Of a DNA stretch of 64,000 nt, positions 59,919-64,000 are shown piece by piece. The position numbers were made by a program, and so were the translations under genes. The stretch lies in contig OZ242183.1 of the NCBI GenBank assembly GCA_965205925.1, positions 1,178,001 to 1,242,000 on the forward strand, read 5' to 3'. This DNA comes from CAYRJD01 sp965205925. Its GTDB lineage: Bacteria; Actinomycetota; Acidimicrobiia; Acidimicrobiales; Poriferisodalaceae. The notes under the pieces are model-generated. The model had not been told where the DNA came from and did no database searches. It worked only from the letters and a program-made list of their open reading frames with translations. How positions within the stretch are numbered: the first letter of the stretch is position 1; every line of letters begins with the position of its first letter.

Positions 59919-61107
59919 CTTGGTAACTGCGCTTGGCAACTTCCTCAAGCATTACTTCTGTGGCGCCGCCGCCTATTGACAGCACGCGTGCGTCACGCGA
60001 CATTCGTTCGATAGTCGATTCGCGCATGTAACCGATACCGCCGTGGAACTGAACGCAGTCGTACATCACCTGGTTAACCACTTCGGCACCCCAGGCCTTC
60101 ACACCGGACATTTCCTTGGTGGCATCTATTCCTTGCTCGCTTAGCCATGCAGCGTGATACAGCGATGCTCGCACCGCATCAACCTTGGCTTGGTTCATTG
60201 CCGTGCGTTGGCGAATGCCACCTAAGTCGTACAGGTATTTGCCGTATGCCTTGCGTTGTTGCGTGTAAGAGTTGGTCATGTCGATGGCTACCTGTGCAGC
60301 ACCGATGCCCATCCCCACTAGCACCATGCGTTCGTTCTGAAGGTTCTTCATAGCGGAGTAGAAACCCTTGTGCTCTTCACCCAGTAGATGCTCTTCATCT
60401 AGCCAAACGTCTTGCATCACTAACTCAGCAGTATCAGAGCTTCGCCAGCCGTGTTTGTCCAGCTTCTTAGCAACGCTGAAGCCCTCGGCATCGGTGGGCA
60501 CCATGAACATCGAGATTCCGTTGCGGTTGTTTTTATCGGTGCGAACTGCCATCACGATTATGTCGTTGTAAGCGCCTCCGGTGATAAAGGTCTTACTGCC
60601 AGTGAGTCGCCAACCTTTGCCGTCACGCACCGCAGTGGTGCGTATCCCGGCCACGTCTGAACCAGCGTCTGGCTCAGAAATACCGATGGACAGCATGCAA
60701 TCTCCAGATAGCACGGAAGGCAACCAACGTTCAAATTGTTCCTTGGTGCCTGCATTTAGTAAGTGGGGTAACGCCATGTCGGTGTGTACAAGCACCAAAG
60801 ACTCAAAGCCGCCGAAAGTTGAGGTGCCGAGCGCCTCTGAGAAGACCGCCGAAGCCAATGGACCGAGCCCCAAACCTCCTAGTTCGGTTGGCACACACAG
60901 GGAGAACATCTCCAGTTCACCCATTTTTTTGAAAATCTCACGCGGCACCGTGCCGTCTACCTCCCATTTTTCGCCGTGAGGGGTTACTTCTTGTGCGACA
61001 AAGCTGACGGTTTGGTCGTAGATGGCTTGTAACTCATCGGTCATATAGGCGTTCCGATTTATGGCCCCGTTGTTACGCGACCCTTGAGAACGTGGCTTCT
61101 GAGACAT
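59911..61107 (-). CDS. Acyl-CoA dehydrogenase
   Basis: A 398-residue flavoprotein. Typical motifs are CMLSIGISEPDAGSDVAGIR, GWRLTGSKTFITGGAYNDII, RKAYGKYLYDLGGIRQRTAM and the C-terminal FHGGIGYMRESTIERMSRDA with VLSIGGGATEVMLEEVAKR. The Glu of the usual EGTxEI segment is replaced (GGGATE), which is common in the subgroup whose catalytic Glu sits elsewhere. Its ATG is preceded by 28 bp that separate it from the divergent CoA-transferase. Fatty acid or short branched substrates are likely; specificity is not readable. Confidence 0.92.
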   Translation of the reverse strand: MSQKPRSQGSRNNGAINRNAYMTDELQAIYDQTVSFVAQEVTPHGEKWEVDGTVPREIFKKMGELEMFSLCVPTELGGLGLGPLASAVFSEALGTSTFGGFESLVLVHTDMALPHLLNAGTKEQFERWLPSVLSGDCMLSIGISEPDAGSDVAGIRTTAVRDGKGWRLTGSKTFITGGAYNDIIVMAVRTDKNNRNGISMFMVPTDAEGFSVAKKLDKHGWRSSDTAELVMQDVWLDEEHLLGEEHKGFYSAMKNLQNERMVLVGMGIGAAQVAIDMTNSYTQQRKAYGKYLYDLGGIRQRTAMNQAKVDAVRASLYHAAWLSEQGIDATKEMSGVKAWGAEVVNQVMYDCVQFHGGIGYMRESTIERMSRDARVLSIGGGATEVMLEEVAKRSYQDD

Positions 61108-61135
61108 AAGGTCATCTTAGGTTTAGATTTAGGAA

Positions 61136-63637
61136 ATGACCGCAGCCGCCCCAGATGTCACACGACCTCTATCGGGTTATCTGGTACTTGACCTGACCGA
61201 TCATCGCGGCGAGCTTGGTCCGTGGGTGCTAGCAGAGCTCGGCGCTGATGTGGTGAAAATAGAACCTCCGGAAGGTTCACCAGCGCGCCAGGAACTGCCA
61301 CATGCAGATGGCTTACCTGCAAAGAGCTTGCAGTTTTGTGTTTACAACTCAAACAAGCGGGCCATTTCTTTGAATCTCGCATCTGTATCGATATCAGAAT
61401 CGGATCGCAAGAACGCCGATCGCGCAACATTTGAAGCACTTGTACGAAGAGCCGACTTTATCTTTAGCTCTGAACCTGACGGTTTGCTTAGCTCAGCTCA
61501 TTACGACTTTGATGCATTAACAGTCTTGAACCCACGCATTGTGCATGTGCAAATCACACCGTTTGGTGAGCATGGACCGCGGGCTAACTATCCGTACTCA
61601 GAGCTAACGCTGGCCGCATTGGGCGGCAATGTAAACCTGCAAGGCATCCGCGAGCGACCACCGGTAAAGATGTCGGTGCCACAGGTATGGCGTCATGCGG
61701 GAGTTGAGGCGGCGAATGCGGCTCTGGTTTCACATGCACGGTTGCTAAACACCTCTAAGGCACAACAAGCAGTGGTTTCGGCACAAGCTGCCGTTACCTG
61801 GACGCTGCTTAATGCCATGGAAGCTCACGCCATTTCAGGTGAAGATCCTTATAGAAACGGAACGATCGTGAACTTGGCCGCCCCCTTGCAGCTTCGTTTC
61901 GCAGCCGCAAACGGCCATGTGATTACGATCGCGCGCGGGGCGGCAATCAGCAATCTCGTGGAATGGTTGATCGACGAAAGCATCGTTGGCGAGGACTGGC
62001 GCGAAGAAGACTGGGAGTCGTTTGATCTGCGCGCGTTGCAGGGTGAACAGGTTGATCACAGCTTTGAGGAGCTTTTCGAGGCGGTAGTTGAGTTGTGCTC
62101 GCGCTACGACATGGACACGCTTATGCGTAAGGCATTGAGTTACCGTGAAACCATTGCTCCGGTTCACACAGTGGCGGATCTGATGCAGTTTGATCATCTG
62201 CGGATACGTGAGTTTTGGTGCCGCGTTGGTGTTGAAGATGGGCTGGCTGGTGTGGAGTTCCCGCGCGCTCCGGTCACGTTTGACGGGGAGCGTCCTGCGA
62301 GTGTTCGCCGTCCGCCGCGTGTGAATGAGGATAGTGATCAGATCCGAGCTGAGTTAGCTGAGCAAGCCAAACAAGCCGAGCAAGCAAAGCAAAAGTCCTC
62401 CATCGATACGTTTAGGTATGGCACAGATGAGCTACCACTGGCTGGCATCAAGGTCGCTGATTTCAGCTGGATCGGTGTTGGACCTATCACAACTAAGGCT
62501 TTGGCCGACCACGGAGCAACGGTTGTACGGATCGAATGTTCCACACGAGTTGATGGTTTGCGAATAAACCCACCTTTCAAAAACAACGAAGTTGATCCGG
62601 ACATGTCGCATTTCTACGGCACCTTCAACACATCAAAACTCAGCCTCGATGTGGACATACGAATGCCTGAGGGTTTTGCAACCGCAAAGAAAATGATCGC
62701 CTGGGCAGATGTGGTGATCGAGTCTTGGCGACCTGGAGCATTCGCCGATGCAGGCCTGACCGACGAAGAAATACGGAAGCTAAACCCGTCGGTGATTTTT
62801 ATTCATACCTCGCTACTGGCTAGTGGAGGCCCGCTTTCAGGTTTAGCTGGCTATGGCTACCACGCAGCGGCCATTGCAGGATTTTATCCGGTGGTTGGGT
62901 GGCCTGATTTGCCACCAGATGGGCCTTACCTTGCTTACACAGACACCATTTCACCGCGCTTTCTTACAGCGGCCCTGTTGAGCGCTCTTGATCATCGACG
63001 ACGAACCGGACAAGGCTGCGTCATTGAGGCAGCGCAGCTTGAATGTGGACTGCAGTTTTTGGCGCCAGAGTTGGTTGATTACCAGCTGTGTGGACATGTA
63101 GCTAGCCGCAACGGCAATCGCGACAACGACGTCGCTCCCCAAGGCGTATACCCCTGCATGGGGGATGACCGTTGGTGTGCGGTCACTATCGCAACAGATA
63201 CGCAGTGGCAGTCGTTAGTAGCACTGTTAGGTGAGCCAGCTTGGACAAAAGACACGAAGCTTTCGTCGCTGGCGGGACGCCAGGCAACACACGATGAAAT
63301 CGACAAGCATTTGGCTGCTTGGACCTCAAGCTTCGATCCCTTTGAGCTAGAGCACAAGCTCACGTCCGCGGGCATACCTGCTGGTGTGGTGCAACGCAGC
63401 AGCGATCTGCTGGCCGATCCGCAATACGAACACCAAGGATTTTATCGTTATTTGGATCATGAACGCATGGGCAACGTTCCCTATGCAGGACATCAATACC
63501 GCATAGCCGGATACTCACACGGACCGCGGACCGCGGCACCGACGCTTGGGCAGCACACGTTTGAGGTGCTGACAGATTTACTGGGAATGGATGCTGATCA
63601 GATCGCCGCGATCGCCGCGGCGGGCGCTTTGGGGTAG
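61136..63637 (+). CDS. Tandem two-domain CaiB/BaiF-type CoA-transferase
   Basis: Class III CoA-transferases move CoA between carboxylic acids. The 833-residue protein has two full family domains: residues about 10-400 start SGYLVLDLTDHRGELGPWVL with LGADVVKIEPPEGSPARQEL, and residues about 440-830 start LAGIKVADFSWIGVGPITTK with HGATVVRIE and a NTSKLSLDVD segment. The active-site acidic residue seems lost in the first domain (QQAVVSAQAAVTW) and is Glu in the second (GQGCVIEAAQLECGL). The domains are joined by a repeat-based linker rich in Glu, Gln, Ala and Lys. It is divergent from an acyl-CoA dehydrogenase, suggesting a shared catabolic route. Confidence 0.87.
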   Translation: MTAAAPDVTRPLSGYLVLDLTDHRGELGPWVLAELGADVVKIEPPEGSPARQELPHADGLPAKSLQFCVYNSNKRAISLNLASVSISESDRKNADRATFEALVRRADFIFSSEPDGLLSSAHYDFDALTVLNPRIVHVQITPFGEHGPRANYPYSELTLAALGGNVNLQGIRERPPVKMSVPQVWRHAGVEAANAALVSHARLLNTSKAQQAVVSAQAAVTWTLLNAMEAHAISGEDPYRNGTIVNLAAPLQLRFAAANGHVITIARGAAISNLVEWLIDESIVGEDWREEDWESFDLRALQGEQVDHSFEELFEAVVELCSRYDMDTLMRKALSYRETIAPVHTVADLMQFDHLRIREFWCRVGVEDGLAGVEFPRAPVTFDGERPASVRRPPRVNEDSDQIRAELAEQAKQAEQAKQKSSIDTFRYGTDELPLAGIKVADFSWIGVGPITTKALADHGATVVRIECSTRVDGLRINPPFKNNEVDPDMSHFYGTFNTSKLSLDVDIRMPEGFATAKKMIAWADVVIESWRPGAFADAGLTDEEIRKLNPSVIFIHTSLLASGGPLSGLAGYGYHAAAIAGFYPVVGWPDLPPDGPYLAYTDTISPRFLTAALLSALDHRRRTGQGCVIEAAQLECGLQFLAPELVDYQLCGHVASRNGNRDNDVAPQGVYPCMGDDRWCAVTIATDTQWQSLVALLGEPAWTKDTKLSSLAGRQATHDEIDKHLAAWTSSFDPFELEHKLTSAGIPAGVVQRSSDLLADPQYEHQGFYRYLDHERMGNVPYAGHQYRIAGYSHGPRTAAPTLGQHTFEVLTDLLGMDADQIAAIAAAGALG
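62357..62392 (+). repeat. Two 18-bp tandem units in the CoA-transferase gene
   Basis: GCTGAGCAAGCCAAACAA and GCCGAGCAAGCAAAGCAA encode A-E-Q-A-K-Q twice, forming the linker between the two CoA-transferase domains. Confidence 0.92.
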
Positions 63638-63653
63638 CGGCCTAAGAGGCTGC
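63637..63653 (+). terminator. Weak hairpin after the CoA-transferase gene
   Basis: GCGGCC and GGCTGC (one G-U pair) flank TAAGA right after the stop codon and 20 bp before the next start. It is short and has no U-tract; terminator function is doubtful. Confidence 0.25.
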
Positions 63654-63672
63654 CAACCCATAACCTGACCCC

Positions 63673-64000
63673 ATGGTTGCGGTGCCGCTATCGGTGGTTG
63701 ATCTGTCTGTCGTATCGCAAGGGATCACATCTTCCCAAGCCTTAAACGAGACCACAAAACTTGCGCAAGTTGCCGAAGAGCACGGTTTCGTGCGGTTTTG
63801 GGTGGCTGAGCATCACAACATGAGCACGGTCGCAAGTACCTCGCCAGCGGTGCTGATCGCACATTTAGCCGCTAATACCATTCAAATACGTGTCGGATCG
63901 GGCGGAGTGATGTTGCCAAACCATGTGCCCCTGGTGATCGCCGAGCAGTTTGCGATGCTGGAGGCATTACATCCGGATCGGATCGATCTGGGTTTAGGGA
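63673..64000 (+). CDS. Luciferase-like flavin-dependent oxidoreductase, 5' part
   Basis: The reading frame from ATG 63673 is open to the window edge (109 codons) and is cut only by it. It starts MVAVPLSVVDLSVVSQGITS and continues with AEEHGFVRFWVAEHHNM, then STSPAVLIAHLAANT, IRVGSGGVMLPNHVPLVIAE and QFAMLEALHPDRIDLGLG. This is the N-terminal half of the TIM barrel of the LLM (MsnO8/alkanal monooxygenase-like) family, including the AEHHN flavin-site motif. The substrate is unknown. It follows the CoA-transferase gene by 35 bp on the same strand. Confidence 0.9.
   Translation, partial: MVAVPLSVVDLSVVSQGITSSQALNETTKLAQVAEEHGFVRFWVAEHHNMSTVASTSPAVLIAHLAANTIQIRVGSGGVMLPNHVPLVIAEQFAMLEALHPDRIDLGLG

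Overview
The window is a gene-dense stretch of an actinobacterial chromosome, most likely a marine-type Acidimicrobiia. This is inferred from gene content: HrcA, LexA, a class II NrdJ, a coproporphyrin-ferrochelatase-type HemH with C-terminal cysteines, DUF3039, DUF427, a TIGR03086 protein, and several acyl-CoA dehydrogenase and CaiB-type genes. Coding density is very high, 4-base overlaps are common, and several convergent genes share their stop codons. The window opens inside lepA and closes inside a luciferase-like oxidoreductase gene. No insertion sequence or CRISPR array was seen.

Layout. (1) 1-4671: lepA (3' part), hrcA, dnaJ and hemW on the + strand, the usual translation and heat-shock cluster. 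(2) 4690-13362, - strand: a ten-gene Tad/Flp pilus operon (cpaB, cpaE, tadA, tadB, tadC, a pilin-like gene, three TadE/G-like genes) ending in a pseudokinase-transmembrane-VCBS-like protein. (3) 13420-29770: CPBP protease, MMPL transporter, cysS, a TesB-like thioesterase, nudC, lexA, a RibD-C-like reductase, nrdJ, an MFS-ferrochelatase fusion, DUF3039, a hotdog thioesterase and an S9 peptidase. (4) 29771-42424: the second half of the conserved cluster, phoH-ybeY-corC-like-era, then dinG, uppS, recO, glyS, a PEP-utilising enzyme and dnaG. (5) 42459-42701: tRNA-Asn and tRNA-Ile2 on the - strand. (6) 42886-50074: a five-gene peptide-type ABC importer in which one ATPase carries an embedded membrane domain. 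(7) 50089-64000: mixed metabolism, with an inositol-phosphatase-like gene, tRNA-Val beside a phage-SSB-like gene, threonine aldolase, infA, two acyl-CoA dehydrogenases, a metallo-beta-lactamase-fold hydrolase, a Ca2+/cation antiporter, a MOSC protein and a double CoA-transferase.

Five things stand out. An MFS transporter is fused in one reading frame to a complete ferrochelatase. An oligopeptide-type ABC ATPase has about 230 extra residues with roughly six membrane helices inserted between its Q-loop and signature motif. LexA keeps its catalytic serine but has Arg at the catalytic Lys position and no Ala-Gly cleavage site. Many housekeeping genes carry short in-frame tandem repeats (9, 12, 15 or 18 bp units) at loops or linkers, and one unit family is read in opposite orientations in two genes. 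Convergent neighbours repeatedly share one CTAG in which both TAG stops interlock.
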